Positions 16,037-26,058 of a stretch of DNA of 64,000 nt are shown one piece after another. Origin of the DNA: UBA10518 sp022837185 (GTDB lineage Bacteria > Desulfobacterota > Desulfobulbia > Desulfobulbales > Desulfobulbaceae); assembly GCA_034007705.1 (NCBI GenBank), contig JAVEQK010000011.1:1-64000 (forward strand). The letters are read 5' to 3'. Every line of letters starts with the position of its first letter. Within the stretch, counting starts at the first letter, position 1. Below the pieces are notes generated by a model. The model was not told the DNA's origin. It saw only the letters and a program-made list of their open reading frames with translations, and ran no database searches. A program made the position numbers and the translations under genes.

Positions 16037-17599
16037 TCAAGGGCACTGGAGGAGGTTGATTCCCTCCATTTCCGGGGGGGCGGGGATGTCGAGCAGGGCG
16101 AGGATCGTGGGGGCGATATCCTTCAATGCCCCGCCGCTGCGCAGGGTGCAGTCGCGGTACCGGTCGTCCACCAGGATAAGAGGGACCGGGTTGAGGGAGT
16201 GAGCCGTGTAAGGGCCATGGGTTGCAGGGTCGGCCATGACCTCCGCGTTGCCGTGATCGGCGGTGATCAGCATGGTGCCGCCGTTGCCGAGCAGGTATCC
16301 GGCGATTTTTCCCAGGCACTGGTCAACCGCCTCACAGGCTTTGACGGCGGCCTCGAGGATCCCGGTGTGCCCCACCATGTCGCCGTTGGCGAAGTTGAGC
16401 ACGATGAAATCAAAGGGCGCACCGGCCGCTTCCGCTTTCCGCAGCTCGGCGATCAGCCGCTCGGTCACCTCAAAGGCGCTCATTTCCGGTTTCTGGTCAT
16501 AGGTGGCCACGTCCCGGGGCGAATCGATCAGGATTCGGGTTTCACCGGGGAAGGGGTATTCGCCGCCGCCGTTGAAGAAATAGGTGACATGGGCGTACTT
16601 TTCGGTCTCAGCAATGCGGAGTTGGCGCAATCCGTGCCGGCTGACGACCTCGCCCAGGATGTTGTGCAGATTCACCGGGGGGAAGACGACGGGCAGGGGA
16701 AACCGTTGATCATATTCGGTGAAGGTGACAAATCCGGCCAGGTTCGGGCGTCTGGAAAGGGCAAAGCCGGTGAATTCCTTGTCGGTGAAGGCCCTGGTCA
16801 GTTCCCGGGCCCGGTCGGCCCGGAAGTTGAAAAAAATGACGCCGTCACTGTCGGCAACCTCGGCCACCGGCCGGCCTCCGTCAACCACGACGATCGGCTT
16901 GATGAATTCATCGTTCTCGCCGCGCAGATATGCTTCCTTCACCGCCAGTACCGGATCGGCGGACTTGACGCCGATACCGGCGGTCAAGGCATCCCAGGCC
17001 TTCTCAACCCTGTCCCAGCGGGTATCCCTATCCATGGCCCAGTAGCGGCCGCAGATGGTGGCAACCCTGCCGCAGCCAAGACTTCGCATGGTATCGACCA
17101 ACTCCTGCATGTATGCGGCGCCGCTCTGGGGGGGGGTGTCGCGGCCGTCCATGAAACAGTGGACGAAAACCTTCTCCAGTCCCTTCCGGCGGGCCATCTC
17201 CAGCAGGGCCTTGAGATGGTTGATATGTGAATGGACGCCGCCGTCCGACAGCAGTCCGAAAAAGTGGAGGCTGCTGTTCATGGTTTTGACCCGGTCCATC
17301 AGTGAAGCCAGCACGGGGTTGGTGAACAGCTCTCCCGAGTCGATGGCTTTGTTGACCCGCGTAAAATCCTGGTAGACAATGCGGCCGGCGCCGATGTTGA
17401 GGTGACCGACCTCGGAATTGCCCATCTGCCCTTCGGGCAGCCCGACCAGGCCGTCGTGGGCCACGAGGGTGGTAAACGGGTATTCGGCCGTCCAGCGGTC
17501 CATGTTGGGCGTACGGGCGACGGTGATCGCATTGGTCGGAGAAGGTTCACCGTGGCCCCAACCATCGAGAATTGCCAGCAGCAGAGTTTGAGTGGGCAT
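16037..17599 (-). CDS. gpmI: 2,3-bisphosphoglycerate-independent phosphoglycerate mutase
   Basis: Interconverts 3- and 2-phosphoglycerate in glycolysis and gluconeogenesis in the cytoplasm, using two Mn ions and a phosphoserine. The 520-residue length is typical. The N terminus LLLAILDGWG carries the metal ligand D12, and the catalytic Ser62 lies in GQMGNSEVGH. Further metal motifs DGRDTPP and ITADHGNAE are intact. The gene follows rsfS by 25 bases on the same strand, so rsfS-gpmI are probably one operon downstream of topB. The last gene before the IS110 element. High confidence. Confidence 0.96.
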   Translation of the reverse strand: MPTQTLLLAILDGWGHGEPSPTNAITVARTPNMDRWTAEYPFTTLVAHDGLVGLPEGQMGNSEVGHLNIGAGRIVYQDFTRVNKAIDSGELFTNPVLASLMDRVKTMNSSLHFFGLLSDGGVHSHINHLKALLEMARRKGLEKVFVHCFMDGRDTPPQSGAAYMQELVDTMRSLGCGRVATICGRYWAMDRDTRWDRVEKAWDALTAGIGVKSADPVLAVKEAYLRGENDEFIKPIVVVDGGRPVAEVADSDGVIFFNFRADRARELTRAFTDKEFTGFALSRRPNLAGFVTFTEYDQRFPLPVVFPPVNLHNILGEVVSRHGLRQLRIAETEKYAHVTYFFNGGGEYPFPGETRILIDSPRDVATYDQKPEMSAFEVTERLIAELRKAEAAGAPFDFIVLNFANGDMVGHTGILEAAVKACEAVDQCLGKIAGYLLGNGGTMLITADHGNAEVMADPATHGPYTAHSLNPVPLILVDDRYRDCTLRSGGALKDIAPTILALLDIPAPPEMEGINLLQCP

Positions 17600-17624
17600 T
17601 TTCAGACCGGGAAAGAGGTTGATG

Positions 17625-18014
17625 TTACAGGACGGTGCCGGGCTGTTCGACGGCTATCCGGGGCGCGTCGTGCCAGAGTCCGTCAAGGTCGTAAAAGGTC
17701 CGCTGTTCTTTGTAAAAAATGTGGACGACAACGTCGCCGTAATCGAGCAGAATCCATTGACCTTCCCTCAGTCCCTCGCAGTTTTTGCTGGAAATCCGCT
17801 TGGCGCTCAGTTCGCCCTCGATCGCCTCGGCAAGGCCCTGGGCGTGACGGGTGGACCTGGCGCTCATGATGACGAAATAATCGGTAAAGTAGGTCAGGGT
17901 CCGGACATCGAGGATGACAATGTCTTCGGCTTTCTTGTCCAAGGCGATCCGGGCGCACAGCCGCGCCAGCTCGGAACCGCTTCTGTCCCTGTGTTTTTTC
18001 TTCAACCTTCTCAT
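17625..18014 (-). CDS. rsfS: ribosomal silencing factor RsfS
   Basis: A 129-residue RsfS/Iojap protein. It binds ribosomal protein uL14 and blocks joining of the ribosomal subunits when nutrients are scarce. The family core is clear: KKAEDIVILDVR, FTDYFVIMSA-STRH, GLREGQWILLDYGDVVVHIF and FYDLDGLW. The N-terminal ~20 residues are basic and extra (RRLKKKHRDRSG). The gene lies between topB (16 bases) and gpmI (25 bases), all on the minus strand, which suggests one transcript. In many bacteria rsfS lies near nadD or pgm genes, consistent with this arrangement. Confidence 0.93.
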   Translation of the reverse strand: MRRLKKKHRDRSGSELARLCARIALDKKAEDIVILDVRTLTYFTDYFVIMSARSTRHAQGLAEAIEGELSAKRISSKNCEGLREGQWILLDYGDVVVHIFYKEQRTFYDLDGLWHDAPRIAVEQPGTVL

Positions 18015-18029
18015 ATCATGCGTCCCTGT

Positions 18030-20498
18030 TCAGGCGGTTCCTGATTTTTTCCGTCCTTCCCTTTTCCGGCGGGGCGGAAACTCAAAGCTGAGCTTGCCTC
18101 GGTCGTCCAGCAGCAGGTAGGCGTCAAAGGGTTTTTTCTTTTTGGAGACAAAACCGCTGATCAGTTCGGTTCTGCCCTTTTCCAGGAGCTGGACGATGGC
18201 TTCCCGGTCGATGCGGCGGCCGAGGATGACCTTGCTGATCCGCAGCCCCTTGTCCTGATCGCCGTTGAGGGCGGATTCGGACATGAAGGCTGCAGGAGTG
18301 TCAAAGACCGGGGTATTGTCAATGGGCGACAGGCCAAGGGGCTCGGTCTGTTTTATTTGCTCGGTGTCGAGTTCACCGCCGTTCTCGGGAAAAATAAATT
18401 CCACCTTGCCCTCTTTCATGGTCAGGGCGGCGGTAAACAGTTTGCCCTGTTTGGAGCGGAAATCGTCAAAGGGGCCGATGGTCTCACCCCTGATCAGGGC
18501 GGCGATCTCCTCCTCGCGCATGACCCTCCCCCCCAGCACCTTGCGGATCCTGACGGCATTATCCTCGGAGATGTACATGGTTGCCGTGGAAAAAAAACGC
18601 ATGTTGTTGACAGGGGAGAAGGGCGCTTCCGGCCTGCTCTTGCGGCCGGCCATGTAATTCCTGATCTTTTCGACAATGGTTCTGGTCTGCTCCCTGATTT
18701 CAGCCATGAACTGGGTTGCGGTCATGCCGCCCTTGAGGATCCGGTTGAGCTTGTATTCCCACTCTCCGGTCAATTCAGGAGAAGCGAGAACGTCAATCTG
18801 CATGGCATCAAGCAGTGACAGCAGTTCGAATGCCTTGCCGGTGGGCGACAGTTCACGGTTTTCGCGGATGATATATTTTTCGTTGATCAGTTTCTCGATG
18901 ATGGCGGCCCTTGTGGCGGGCGTGCCGAGGCCCCGTTCCTTCATCGCTTCCGCCAGTTCCTCGTCCTCGATCAGCCGCCCTGACTGTTCCATGGCGGTCA
19001 GCAGGGTGGCTTCGGACAGTCTGGGCGGCGGTTTGGTCTGGTGTTCCTCCTGCTCGACTTTTTCACAGACGACCGGCACCTTGTCCGGCAGGGCCTGGAG
19101 TTCGTCCCGCCCGGTATCCGTCCCCGCCCCGTACACGGCTTTCCAGCCGGGATAAACAAGGATTTTGCCCTCGGTGAGAAAGGTTTCGCCGTCCACGATG
19201 CTCAACCGCCGGGTATTGAGGTATTCGGCCGGCGGAAAGAATATGGCCAGAAACCGCTGGACGATCATCTGATAAATTTTCTGTTCGGCCTCGGACAGGT
19301 TCCCGGGCAGCAGACCGGTTGGGATGATGGCGAAATGATCGCTGATCTTGGCGTCGTTGAAAATCTTCGGATTTTTTTTCAGATAGTTCTTCTCCAGGGC
19401 CTCCCGGGCAAACGGGCCGAACTGCCCCTCTACCTGGGCCTGGAAGATTTTTTTCACCGTCGGCAGGTAATCTCCCGGCAGGTGGCGGCTGTCGGTTCTC
19501 GGGTAGGTGATCAGCTTGTGTCTTTCATACAGGGCCTGGGCGATGGCCAGGGTGTTCTTGGCGGAGTAGCCGAAGCGGCTGTTTGCCTCCCGCTGCAGTG
19601 AGGTGAGATCATAGAGCAGCGGGCAGCCCTGGGTCGTTTTTTTGCTGGTCTCCTTGACCCGGGCGTTCCTGCCGGGGCAGCGGGCGGCAATTTCCGCTGC
19701 CCTTTCGGCGTCCCATAGACGATCCTGCCGGTTGTCGGGCTTGCTGTCGTCCTTTTTGAAGTCCGGGTCGATCCAGATCCCCTCGTAGGAAAAACCCGGG
19801 CCGGCAAACAGGGCATGAAGTTCCCAGTAGGTCCGGGGAATGAATGCGCGGCGCTCCTCTTCACGCTTGACAATCATCGACAGGGTGGGCGTCTGAACCC
19901 GGCCGCATGGGGTTTTGCGAAAACCGCCGAAACGGGAGTTGTAACAGGTCATCGCCCTGGTCGCGTTGATGCCGATGAGCCAGTCGGATTGGGAGCGGCA
20001 CTTGGCCGTCTCCTCCAGGGGCAGCATTTCCTCGTCGGAGCGCAGGTTGGCCAGGCCTTCCCGGATGGCCTCCAGGGTCATGGACCGCAGCCATAAGCGC
20101 TCTATTTTTTTGGACTCCAGCGAACGGGTGGCCGCCAGCTGTATGATGTATTTGAAGATCAGCTCGCCTTCGCGGCCCGCGTCGCAGGCATTGATTATCA
20201 CGTCGGTATCCCGGCTGCGGATCAGTTTGCGCAGGGCGTTGAACTGGGTTTTGGTCTCCGGCAGCACGGTCAGGGGAAATTCGTCCGGCAGGATGGGGAG
20301 GTTGTCAATGGTCCATTTCTGATACCGGGGATCGATTTCCTCGGGATAGGCAATGGAAACCAGATGGCCCAGGGCAAAGGAGACGATGTAGCGGTCGCTT
20401 TCGAAATGGGTCTTCGTCCTGGTAAACGTACCGGGCAGGGCCTTGACGATATCGGCGGCAACGCTTGGTTTTTCAGCGATTATTAATGTTTTACCCAT
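18030..20498 (-). CDS. topB: DNA topoisomerase III (TopB family)
   Basis: A type IA topoisomerase of 822 residues that relaxes or decatenates DNA through a covalent tyrosine link. The TOPRIM domain starts at GKTLIIAEKPS (E9) and contains CDAGREGE (105-112). The active-site tyrosine is Y332 in LITYPRTDSRH, and the gate motif CGRVQTPTL is at 198-206. Past residue ~620 it carries two repeats of a topoisomerase C-terminal domain (RIRKVLGGRVMREEEI and RISKVILGRRIDREAI), replacing zinc fingers. It ends with a basic tail. The ATG at 20498 opens the conserved N terminus directly. Heads the rsfS-gpmI run. Confidence 0.94.
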   Translation of the reverse strand: MGKTLIIAEKPSVAADIVKALPGTFTRTKTHFESDRYIVSFALGHLVSIAYPEEIDPRYQKWTIDNLPILPDEFPLTVLPETKTQFNALRKLIRSRDTDVIINACDAGREGELIFKYIIQLAATRSLESKKIERLWLRSMTLEAIREGLANLRSDEEMLPLEETAKCRSQSDWLIGINATRAMTCYNSRFGGFRKTPCGRVQTPTLSMIVKREEERRAFIPRTYWELHALFAGPGFSYEGIWIDPDFKKDDSKPDNRQDRLWDAERAAEIAARCPGRNARVKETSKKTTQGCPLLYDLTSLQREANSRFGYSAKNTLAIAQALYERHKLITYPRTDSRHLPGDYLPTVKKIFQAQVEGQFGPFAREALEKNYLKKNPKIFNDAKISDHFAIIPTGLLPGNLSEAEQKIYQMIVQRFLAIFFPPAEYLNTRRLSIVDGETFLTEGKILVYPGWKAVYGAGTDTGRDELQALPDKVPVVCEKVEQEEHQTKPPPRLSEATLLTAMEQSGRLIEDEELAEAMKERGLGTPATRAAIIEKLINEKYIIRENRELSPTGKAFELLSLLDAMQIDVLASPELTGEWEYKLNRILKGGMTATQFMAEIREQTRTIVEKIRNYMAGRKSRPEAPFSPVNNMRFFSTATMYISEDNAVRIRKVLGGRVMREEEIAALIRGETIGPFDDFRSKQGKLFTAALTMKEGKVEFIFPENGGELDTEQIKQTEPLGLSPIDNTPVFDTPAAFMSESALNGDQDKGLRISKVILGRRIDREAIVQLLEKGRTELISGFVSKKKKPFDAYLLLDDRGKLSFEFPPRRKREGRKKSGTA

Positions 20499-20524
20499 TG
20501 AACAAGGAGTGTGGAATTTTACGA

Positions 20525-21145
20525 TTATTCAGGGAGTTCATGCAGGAAGGCAACAAGTTCCCGGTGCCATTTTTCAGGATTGTCCAGATAACACGGATGG
20601 GAAGCCCCGGCAATGATAAATTTTTTTGCCCCGGCGATCGAGGTGTGCAGGAGGTCGCAATGGGCGAGGGGGGCCACCCTGTCTTCCCCGCCCCAGACAA
20701 TGAGGGTGGGGGCGGTGATGGAGGAAAGCCTGTTTCTGTTGTCGTCGACGCCGACCGCTCCCACCAGGACGAGGCCGGCAATGGATGATGGATGGCGCAG
20801 GGCGAATTCCAGGGCGATCCGTCCCCCCATGGACGGCCCGACGAGAACGACCCTGTTCAGGTTAAGCTCTGCCAGCAGTCCGAGCAGCACACGCTCATGG
20901 TCAAGGGCGCAGGCCGGCGATTTGCCGAAACCCGGCATGTCCACGGCGGCGGCATGAAAACCCTCGGCAGCCAGTTTCTGGAGGGTGCCGATTTTCTGCC
21001 AGTCAGCGGCCTGAAACTTCATGCCGTGCAGCAGGACGATCGTCAGGCGTTCGGGATTGCCCGCAGTCAGGCAGTTGATCCGGCATGAATCGATGAACAG
21101 CGTTGTAGATATGATTTCCGACATGGAATCGACACTAAGCGACAT
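20525..21145 (-). CDS. alpha/beta hydrolase
   Basis: A 206-residue serine hydrolase. The oxyanion motif VLLHGMKF is followed by the nucleophile elbow GPSMGG (Ser105). GGEDRVAP supplies the likely acid residue and GASHPCY the histidine. The cap domain is minimal. I start at the ATG at 21145, which has an AAAGG site five bases upstream; longer (21193) and shorter (21124) starts exist. It is 26 bases upstream of topB on the same strand, but a functional link is not obvious. The substrate cannot be read from the sequence; such small enzymes are often esterases or lipases. Confidence 0.85.
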   Translation of the reverse strand: MSLSVDSMSEIISTTLFIDSCRINCLTAGNPERLTIVLLHGMKFQAADWQKIGTLQKLAAEGFHAAAVDMPGFGKSPACALDHERVLLGLLAELNLNRVVLVGPSMGGRIALEFALRHPSSIAGLVLVGAVGVDDNRNRLSSITAPTLIVWGGEDRVAPLAHCDLLHTSIAGAKKFIIAGASHPCYLDNPEKWHRELVAFLHELPE

Positions 21146-21308
21146 GCATGCCTTTGTCAACCGTGAGAAGGCACGGGCAGGAAGACGGTGCATTCATTTT
21201 CAACCGTTCAGGCACAAACGGTCAACGATCCAATGGGCGCTGACGGTGGCAATTAAACAGCATCCGGTCCGGAGGCTGCCCGTGTGCCTTGGGAACGGCG
21301 GGAACGGT

Positions 21309-22580
21309 TCACTCATTTTTCAATTCTTCCATCCTGCTCATGAGGGAAATATTCCACAAAGCCCCGCTCAGGCCTTCATGCAGGAGGGCGAGTTCCGCCT
21401 GCTGGATCGCCATGAGATCTCCCGTTTCCGCCTCCTGGGTAAAGAAGGTGACATCTCCGTCCTGGGAGGCGACAAGGGCGATTGCCTCGGGCTGGTCGTG
21501 AGCGAACTGGGCCGCGGACAGATGGCGGGTACCGCCCAGGTCGGAAAAATTGAGCGATGTTTTCGGGTATCCTTCGATCGGTTTCAGGGCCTGGAGTTCA
21601 AAGGCGGACGGCGTTGGCTCGATGGCCTCGATCTTGGCCCCGAAACAGTAGGTGTACCGGTCGGGCGTCATCACCAGCGCTCCGTCAACAGCCGTCAGTC
21701 GGGCAATGCGGCTGCACTGCTGCTTGATTTTTTCTCTCTGCAGGGCGGATTTGTCATGCCGTTTGGCAAAGGCTTTCTTGATGAAATCAAAAAAACCTTT
21801 CTGGCTCTTCAGTTGGCCCGACGGGGCCTGCAGATTTTCCAGGGAGGTGTCGAGAAAACTGGCGCCGCCCGTGTAGGGGACCGGGTGCCTGATGGACTGC
21901 TGCCAATCGCTCCCTTCCGGCACAATCAGTACCGTACCGCCGTGACCGTGGGAGCGCATGGCCTGGGCTATGAACAGCAGCGAGTTGTACCTGATGACCG
22001 ACTCCAGGTCCGCTCTGCCGCGTGCCTCGCCGTGGGTGATCTTGGGCAGGATCGCTTTCATGAGGATGCCGGTATCGACAAAAACCGCCTTGCTTTCGAT
22101 CAGGGCGGCCAGGCTTTTCCCGCCGAAGGTGATTAGAACGCATCCCGGACCCAACCCCTGGACCCATAAATCATAGGTGATGAATTCATCGGAACCGGTT
22201 CTGAAGCCCCAGACCTTGAGAAACCCCTGCTCATCAGGCCAGACGCTGATGTGGGCCCGGGGATTTTCCAGCGCGGGACCCAGCTTGACCAGGCTTTTCG
22301 GTGACAGCGGGATGGGCTTGTCGAAACAGAATGTGTCGGCCCCCTGCTCAGGTTTGCGGAAAATAAGGGAGACCGATACCGCCGTCCCTTCCTCTTTCTC
22401 ATAGCTGGTCCAGAACACGGCGTCGATGAGAGAAGCCAGGTGCTCCTTGGACGGGACGACTCCCCTGGGGGGAGATGTGTCGAAGACCTCGAAGGGCGTA
22501 AAGGCGCTGTCAAGAGCGTTGATCCTGTTCCAGAGGTCGTCGATGAAATGTTGGTTCAGGATGAATGCGGCACTAACCAT
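21309..22580 (-). CDS. DACNV-type diadenylate-cyclase-like sensor protein
   Basis: A 423-residue cytoplasmic protein with a C-terminal DisA_N-like fold. It has the two signatures that mark the cyclase active site: DGA at 299-301 and GTRHLSA at 350-356. In active cyclases the second motif is (G)TRHR; here the second Arg is Leu. HGHGGTVLIVP at 211-221 is another motif of this superfamily. The N-terminal half is a beta-rich sensor-like region. The family, sometimes named DACNV, has been proposed to be a nucleotide-sensing rather than synthesising relative of diadenylate cyclases. It is isolated between the RND operon and the hydrolase. The substituted motif makes c-di-AMP synthesis unlikely but not excluded. 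Confidence 0.72.
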   Translation of the reverse strand: MVSAAFILNQHFIDDLWNRINALDSAFTPFEVFDTSPPRGVVPSKEHLASLIDAVFWTSYEKEEGTAVSVSLIFRKPEQGADTFCFDKPIPLSPKSLVKLGPALENPRAHISVWPDEQGFLKVWGFRTGSDEFITYDLWVQGLGPGCVLITFGGKSLAALIESKAVFVDTGILMKAILPKITHGEARGRADLESVIRYNSLLFIAQAMRSHGHGGTVLIVPEGSDWQQSIRHPVPYTGGASFLDTSLENLQAPSGQLKSQKGFFDFIKKAFAKRHDKSALQREKIKQQCSRIARLTAVDGALVMTPDRYTYCFGAKIEAIEPTPSAFELQALKPIEGYPKTSLNFSDLGGTRHLSAAQFAHDQPEAIALVASQDGDVTFFTQEAETGDLMAIQQAELALLHEGLSGALWNISLMSRMEELKNE

Positions 22581-22734
22581 GGGTCTCGTTCAGTTTTTTT
22601 TCAATGGTCGGTCAACGGGGCACGACCCGACTGGGGGCGGCAGGCCCGGAGTCGGACGGGCGCAGATCTTTGCGTCCTCCCGCCAGGATACAACAGGCGG
22701 GCCGAGAAAGATATTGAAAATTTGCCCATCCGTC

Positions 22735-25700
22735 TCATTGCCGGTCAAGGGGTTCGCCGGCAAGTTTTTCGTAGAGGCCCCGGTACTGATCCCCCAATCG
22801 CCGGACAATCCGCCGGTACTGTTCAATGGACCGTTTTTGCAGGGAGTACAGGGTGGGGATCACCACCAGGGTGAGAAAAGTGGCGACAACCAGGCCGAAT
22901 ATCACCACCACGGCCATGGAACGCCACCACTGGCTCGATTCGCTGACCCAGGAAATCGCCATCCTGTGAAAGTCAAAGGAAACGCCGGTAACCATGGGGA
23001 TAAGGCCGAGGATCGTTGTCACCGCCGTCAGGATGACGGGCCGCAGCCGTGTCGCTCCCCCTGCAAGCACCGCTTCCCGGAGCGCATACCCCCTGGCCAT
23101 TAATTTATTGGTGTAGTCGAGCAGAACGATCGCATTGTTGACCACCACGCCGGCAAGGGAGATGATCCCGACTCCGGTCATGATGATGCCGAACGGCTGG
23201 CGGAACAGCATCAGGCCAAGAAAGGCGCCGCCCAGGGACAGGATCACCGAAGTCATGATGATAAAGGGCTGGCCGACCGAATTGAACATGGTCACCAGGA
23301 TCAGGAAGATCAGCAGCAGGGCGACAAGAAAGGCCTTGGAGAGAAACTCCTCCGCTTCCTGCTGAAACTCAAATTCACCGGTGAATTTGATGCTGTAGCC
23401 GGGAGGCAGAGGCAAATCGGCCAGGATCTCCTCCGCCTGAGCCCGGGCGACGGGGCCCGGGACCTTCATTTCGTCGACATTGGCCTTGACTGTGACCACC
23501 CGTTCGTTGTTGATCCGAACGATATCGCCGATGGAGCCGGCAAAGCGGAATTGGGCCAGGGTCGAGAGGGGAACCAATTCTCCGGAGGGAGCGGGGATCA
23601 TCAGTTCGTGGAGGATGTCGGTCATTTTCCGGTCGGATTCCCGCAATTGGACGGTGATGTCATAATCATCGTTGCCCTCGCGGTAGGTGGACACCTCGAG
23701 ACCGTTGTAGGCGGTCTTGAGGGCGAAGCCGATCATGTTGGTGGAGAGTCCGAAGAGAGCGGCCTTCTGCCGGTCCACCAGGATCTGGACCGAAGGGGTG
23801 CCCTCGTTGAAATCGTCCCGGACATCCATCACGTGGGGGATGCGGGCGATGATATTTTTGACTTTGGCGGCAAGCTCGCCGAGGACGGTGAAATTGTCCC
23901 CGGCTATTTCTATATTGATCGGCGCACCGGTGGGGGGGCCTTCCTCCTGTCTGGCGATGGTGATCTTGCCGCCGGCGATGTCGCGGATCCGTTCCCTGAT
24001 GTCTTCCACGGTGTCATGGGTCGAACGTTTGCGCTCCTCGAGGTCGAGGAACCGGACACCGATATGATTGGGGGCATTGGGGTCAAAAGCGCTGCCCGGT
24101 CCGGCGGAGACAACTCCCTTCATGTAGATGTTGGTGATGTTCGGCAGGTCGCTGGGGCCATAATATTCCGTGTCCGTGGCCGAGACATGGAGTTTGGCCT
24201 CCATGGTCCGCCGGTATTCTTCCCAGGTATGGTCATAGCCGGCATCCGCTGTCCGGCTGCCGCCGGCGACAGCCGTTTCAATGCGCTGCAGGATGCGGTC
24301 GATGTAATCCATGTCGGCCCCTTCGGGGACATCGAGGTTGACATACAATCCCTTGGGATCAATATCGGGAAAGAATTCCACCGGTTTCTGCAGGCCGACG
24401 GCCAGCAGCCAACCCTGGACCATAAGGACCAGGACGGCGACGGCGGTGCCCAGGATGACGATGGGGTGCCGGAGTGAAAAATCGAGGACGCCGATGTACC
24501 GGGTCAGCAGAGGACCCTCGATGCGGACTGGCTGTTCGAAGGAGTCCGCCGGGCCGGCAGAGGGCTCTCTTCCATCCCGTCCCGTTTGTTTCACCCTGGC
24601 AAACAGGGACGCCAGGGCCGGATTGATCACCAACGCCACGAACAGGCTCGAGGAGAGGGTGACAATCAGGGTCAGGGGCAGATAGCTCATGAATTCACCC
24701 ATTATGCCGGGCCAGAAGAGCATGGGAGAAAAGGCGGCCAGGGTGGTCATGGTGGATCCGATAACCGGGTAGGCGACTTCCGAGGTCGCCTTCATGGCGG
24801 CCTCGACGCGCGTGGCGCCCTGCTCCATGAACCGGTAAATATTCTCAATGATGACAATGGCGTTGTCCACCAGCATGCCGAGCGCCAGGGTAAGGCTGAA
24901 CAGGACGACCATGTTCAGGGTGACGCCCATGATGTACAGCACCGTGAAGGACAGCAGCATGGAGAAGGGGATGGCCAGGCTGACAAGGATGGCGTTGCGC
25001 ATGCCCATGGCGAAGAATATGACCAGCACCACCAGCGTTAGTCCGGACAGGATGTTGTTCTCCAGGTCAGCAACCATGTGCCTGATATCCTTGGCTTTAT
25101 CCATGACCTTGGTTATTTCGGTCCCCGTCGGCCAGGACGGCCTGTTCTTTTCGATGACCCGGTCTACCTCGCCGGTAATGGCGATGATGTTTTCCCCCGA
25201 TCGCTTTTTGACCGCGATATTGACGGCTTCCCTGCCGTCCAGGCGGGAGCGGCTGGTCTCTTCCTTGAAGCTGTCCCTGACCTGGGCGACGTCCTTGACA
25301 TAGACGGGCTCGCCGTCGTGGGTCCCTACGACCAGCCCGAACATTTCATCGGGTGATTTGAATTCGCCCGGCACCCTGAGCAGGAAACGGCCCTGACCCA
25401 GTCTGAAGGAACCACCGGAAGTGTTCCTGTTTTCATCGATGAGGACCTGTTCCAGGGAATTGATGGTCAGGCCGTAGTAGGCAAGTTTTTCCGGAAAGAC
25501 CTCTACCCTGATCTCCCGCTCCAGCCCGCCGGTGACATCGACCTCCAGGACTCCGGGGATGGCTTCGATATCGTCCTCCAGGTCGTCGGCAAGCTGCTTG
25601 AGGCAGGGCAGCCCGCAGGTTCCGGACAGGGAAAAGACCACCACGGGGAGTTCGGAAAAATTGACCTCAAAAACCCTCGGATCCTCATCCAGGTCACTGG

Positions 25701-26058
25701 GCAGTTCATTCATGGATTCGTCAACCTTGTCCTTGACGTCCTGCAGGGCCTTGTCGATATCGGTTCCGGTGACAAATTCGATGTTGATGGAGGAGAGGCC
25801 CTCGGAACTGACCGACTGGATTTTTTTCAGTCCGTCCAGACCCTTCAGTTTTTTTTCTATTTCGACGGTGATGGAAGTCTCGATATCCGCCGACGAGACA
25901 CCCCGGTACTCGGTGGACACAAAGACATTGGGAATGGTGACGTCGGGCTCGCTTTCGCGGGGTAAGGCCCTGTAGCAGTATGTGCCGAAGACAAGAATCA
26001 GCACGGCCAGGACAACAACGGCAATACTGTTTCTGACGGCGGTATCGGAAACGATCAT
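22735..26058 (-). CDS. RND-family efflux transporter permease
   Basis: A 1107-residue inner-membrane proton-driven pump of the AcrB/HAE-RND class. It has the expected layout of one N-terminal helix, a large periplasmic pore domain, helices 2-6, a second pore domain and helices 8-12. The helix-4 motif LALGMLVDNAIVIIENI contains the conserved proton-relay aspartate. Repeated pore-domain motifs are present in both halves (PGVLEVDVTGG; IPHVMDVRDDF). The ATG overlaps the adaptor gene stop (ATGA at 26055-26058), showing translational coupling. No outer-membrane factor gene lies beside it, so the channel must come from elsewhere. The substrate is unknown. Confidence 0.94.
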   Translation of the reverse strand: MIVSDTAVRNSIAVVVLAVLILVFGTYCYRALPRESEPDVTIPNVFVSTEYRGVSSADIETSITVEIEKKLKGLDGLKKIQSVSSEGLSSINIEFVTGTDIDKALQDVKDKVDESMNELPSDLDEDPRVFEVNFSELPVVVFSLSGTCGLPCLKQLADDLEDDIEAIPGVLEVDVTGGLEREIRVEVFPEKLAYYGLTINSLEQVLIDENRNTSGGSFRLGQGRFLLRVPGEFKSPDEMFGLVVGTHDGEPVYVKDVAQVRDSFKEETSRSRLDGREAVNIAVKKRSGENIIAITGEVDRVIEKNRPSWPTGTEITKVMDKAKDIRHMVADLENNILSGLTLVVLVIFFAMGMRNAILVSLAIPFSMLLSFTVLYIMGVTLNMVVLFSLTLALGMLVDNAIVIIENIYRFMEQGATRVEAAMKATSEVAYPVIGSTMTTLAAFSPMLFWPGIMGEFMSYLPLTLIVTLSSSLFVALVINPALASLFARVKQTGRDGREPSAGPADSFEQPVRIEGPLLTRYIGVLDFSLRHPIVILGTAVAVLVLMVQGWLLAVGLQKPVEFFPDIDPKGLYVNLDVPEGADMDYIDRILQRIETAVAGGSRTADAGYDHTWEEYRRTMEAKLHVSATDTEYYGPSDLPNITNIYMKGVVSAGPGSAFDPNAPNHIGVRFLDLEERKRSTHDTVEDIRERIRDIAGGKITIARQEEGPPTGAPINIEIAGDNFTVLGELAAKVKNIIARIPHVMDVRDDFNEGTPSVQILVDRQKAALFGLSTNMIGFALKTAYNGLEVSTYREGNDDYDITVQLRESDRKMTDILHELMIPAPSGELVPLSTLAQFRFAGSIGDIVRINNERVVTVKANVDEMKVPGPVARAQAEEILADLPLPPGYSIKFTGEFEFQQEAEEFLSKAFLVALLLIFLILVTMFNSVGQPFIIMTSVILSLGGAFLGLMLFRQPFGIIMTGVGIISLAGVVVNNAIVLLDYTNKLMARGYALREAVLAGGATRLRPVILTAVTTILGLIPMVTGVSFDFHRMAISWVSESSQWWRSMAVVVIFGLVVATFLTLVVIPTLYSLQKRSIEQYRRIVRRLGDQYRGLYEKLAGEPLDRQ

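Noticed and set aside
15755..17230. Long plus-strand open frame of 491 codons
   Set aside because: It runs antisense through gpmI and the IS110 left end and has no recognisable domain; the minus-strand gene is clearly real.
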